From NCBI GenBank assembly GCA_900556055.1, contig USNJ01000110.1:1-6691 (forward strand): a DNA stretch of 6,691 nucleotides, written 5' to 3'. Positions 5,202-6,691 of this stretch are shown here, one piece after another (positions within the stretch are counted from its first letter, which is position 1; each line of letters starts with the position of its first letter). The DNA is from an uncultured Ruminococcus sp. (GTDB lineage: Bacteria; Bacillota; Clostridia; Oscillospirales; Ruminococcaceae). The translations under genes were made by a program, and so were the position numbers. The notes beneath the pieces were generated by a model that saw only the letters and a program-made list of their open reading frames with translations, was not told the origin of the DNA and did no database searches.

Positions 5202-6691
5202 TCAGATTTTTGTCTGCAGCTCTCTGACCTTACGTTCACGTTTCATGGCGTACATTTTTTCATCGGCACGCTTTAAAAAATCCTCGGGTAAGGTGTGCTG
5301 CGAGATATCAGCCATGTATATACCAATGCTGGCATTAAGGGTATAGGGCTTGTTTTCGGTCTTGTTAAAATCATCAATAGCTGCGTTGAACCGCTTTTTA
5401 TAGTGCACTTCCTTTTCTTCCGAATAGTCAAAAGCAAAAATGTAAAATTCATCGCCGCCCGTTCTTCCTGCTATCTCATTTTCGGTGCAGCAGGCGGAAA
5501 TAATGTGAGCAAGGGAATTTATTGCGTAATCCCCCTCTGTATGACCGTAAACATCATTGATGAATTTAAGCCTGTCCATATCAATAACAATGGCTGCAAC
5601 AGTGGTCCGCTGTTCTTCTTTTTTCTCATCAAAGGCTCTTTTCACACATTTTTCAAAGCCTCGTCTGTTATACATACCTGTCAGCTTATCATGGGTGCTT
5701 GCTATTTCCAGATCCTCCACCAGCTCCCTGATACTGTTTTTGTGAAGAAGAGTTTCAAGGGCAACAGCAATATTCGCTATCCAGATATTATAAAACTCGT
5801 TGAAGGGTTCGCCATTTTTCATTGATATTGCAGAATAACCGAAGCAGTGATTTTCAAAATGGATATATGATATGTAATAACAGCAAGGGGACTCCGCCGA
5901 ATCTGCGGGGATAAGCGTATTAGTGGAGAAATATTTCTCGGGGCGAAGGGAGCTGCCGCTTTTGTCTATCCATATTGCGGGATACACCTGCTCAGAGGGT
6001 GAGAGTATCTCGGTCTCGAAGGAGCATCTGCCCTTCCTGTCAGTAAAGGTAAACATAAAGAATTTTTCATAACTGCCGATATTGCCGCCGAATTTTGAAA
6101 GTATATCCGATATCTGTTCAATTTCCGTTACACGGTTCATTTCAAGCATAGCCGCTTCAACAGAATAAATATGATAAAGTGTAAAAGTATTCTTCTGGAA
6201 AAGTGAATTTATCTCACGGGATTTGTCCGCTTCAGTTTTGTAGTAGTTGACATTACAGCCACAGGAGCCTGTAAAGCAGCTGTCCGGGTATAAAATAACG
6301 CATTTTTCCTGTGGTCTGCCGTTATTCACATTTTCTATTATTTCAAAGGCTGTGCGTGACAATGTGTTCATATTCACCTGTGCGGTGGTAATGGGGGGAA
6401 CGTGCATTTTCGCTTCATACACACCGTCAAAGCCCGAAACGCATATATCCTCGGGGACATTTACTCCCTTATCCATCAACGCATCACAGAGAGAGTATGC
6501 CATATAATCATTTGCACAGACAATAGCCTGGGGACGGGGGCAGCAATTAAGGAAAAAATCGGCTGCTTCGTAGCATTTGTTGTACCAGAAATCACCGTGA
6601 AAAACACCGACGCCGTCCTCGGGAAGTCCGCATTCCCTCATTGCGCTCTGAAAAGCCGCATATCTTTCAACAGCGTCGCAGTGTCCCGGGA
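5202..6691 (-). CDS. LacI-type PBP-like sensor fused to GGDEF diguanylate cyclase (5' end beyond window)
   Basis: The frame is open to the window edge, giving 495 complete visible codons; the N-terminus is missing. The internal ATG at 6641 is not the start, because PGHCDAVERYAAFQSA in front of it continues the LacI/GalR-like effector domain. Visible order: C-terminal half of that PBP-like domain (1-125, with VCANDYMAYSLCDAL and VSGFDG), a TGSCGC motif (140-145), a GAF-like or uncharacterised middle region (about 155-315), a short helical linker, and a GGDEF domain (about 330-490). The GGDEF domain keeps DKLTGMYNRRGF, DMDRLKFIND, GHTEGD and an intact GGDEF at 411-415, so it should make c-di-GMP from two GTP. 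The inhibitory RxxD site is absent (TENE there). No membrane segment is visible, suggesting a cytoplasmic sensor. Whether a LacI helix-turn-helix precedes it cannot be seen. It converges on the AraC gene and shares its terminator. Confidence 0.92.
   Translation of the reverse strand, partial: PGHCDAVERYAAFQSAMRECGLPEDGVGVFHGDFWYNKCYEAADFFLNCCPRPQAIVCANDYMAYSLCDALMDKGVNVPEDICVSGFDGVYEAKMHVPPITTAQVNMNTLSRTAFEIIENVNNGRPQEKCVILYPDSCFTGSCGCNVNYYKTEADKSREINSLFQKNTFTLYHIYSVEAAMLEMNRVTEIEQISDILSKFGGNIGSYEKFFMFTFTDRKGRCSFETEILSPSEQVYPAIWIDKSGSSLRPEKYFSTNTLIPADSAESPCCYYISYIHFENHCFGYSAISMKNGEPFNEFYNIWIANIAVALETLLHKNSIRELVEDLEIASTHDKLTGMYNRRGFEKCVKRAFDEKKEEQRTTVAAIVIDMDRLKFINDVYGHTEGDYAINSLAHIISACCTENEIAGRTGGDEFYIFAFDYSEEKEVHYKKRFNAAIDDFNKTENKPYTLNASIGIYMADISQHTLPEDFLKRADEKMYAMKRERKVRELQTKI

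Noticed and set aside
5295..5825. A 176-codon plus-strand open frame inside the GGDEF gene
   Set aside because: It lies opposite the GGDEF domain motifs and has no independent support.
6639..6641. ATG at 6641 as the start of the GGDEF gene
   Set aside because: The frame stays open to the window edge and the upstream residues continue a LacI-like effector domain, so the gene is cut by the window.
1..6691. CRISPR arrays, insertion sequences, tRNA or rRNA genes
   Set aside because: No regularly spaced repeats, transposase motifs, terminal inverted repeats or recognisable tRNA/rRNA segments were seen.

Overview
The window looks like chromosomal DNA of a fibre-degrading Firmicute, most likely Ruminococcus or a close relative in the Oscillospirales/Ruminococcaceae. 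This rests on the protein sequences (a class II xylose isomerase of the rumen clostridial type, a GH3 enzyme with β-xylosidase-like motifs, and a sensor-GGDEF fusion of a type familiar from gut clostridia), on strong GGAGG-type ribosome binding sites and on AT-rich intergenic DNA. The genus is inferred from motif memory, not from a database search.

Layout. Positions 1-3900 hold a tightly packed minus-strand operon of three genes, in transcription order: a DUF4380 / mutarotase-fold protein (3900 to 2986), a cytoplasmic GH3 β-xylosidase-like glycosidase (2958 to 880), and xylose isomerase xylA (857 to beyond base 1, so its C-terminal third is missing). The gaps are 27 and 22 bases. Positions 3901-4270 are a divergent regulatory region with a good sigma-A promoter on each strand, A/T tracts upstream of the operon promoter, and an 11-bp tandem repeat in the operon leader. 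A divergent AraC-family regulator with an N-terminal cupin domain lies at 4271-5134. A 21-bp perfect hairpin at 5144-5191 separates it from a convergent minus-strand gene (5202 to beyond 6691) that encodes the C-terminal part of a LacI-type periplasmic-binding-protein-like sensor fused to an intact GGDEF diguanylate cyclase domain.

How the genes fit together (inference). The AraC protein probably senses a pentose or xylo-oligosaccharide and controls the operon. The GH3 enzyme, which has no signal peptide, would cleave imported xylo-oligosaccharides to xylose, and XylA would turn xylose into xylulose. GH3 enzymes retain configuration and release the β-anomer, while xylose isomerase uses the α-anomer. 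The co-transcribed mutarotase-fold DUF4380 protein is therefore an attractive candidate for a dedicated xylose mutarotase, and this is the most testable new idea in the window. No transporter or xylulokinase gene is visible. The sensor-GGDEF gene is a separate transcription unit that may link sugar sensing to c-di-GMP; its relation to xylose is only positional.
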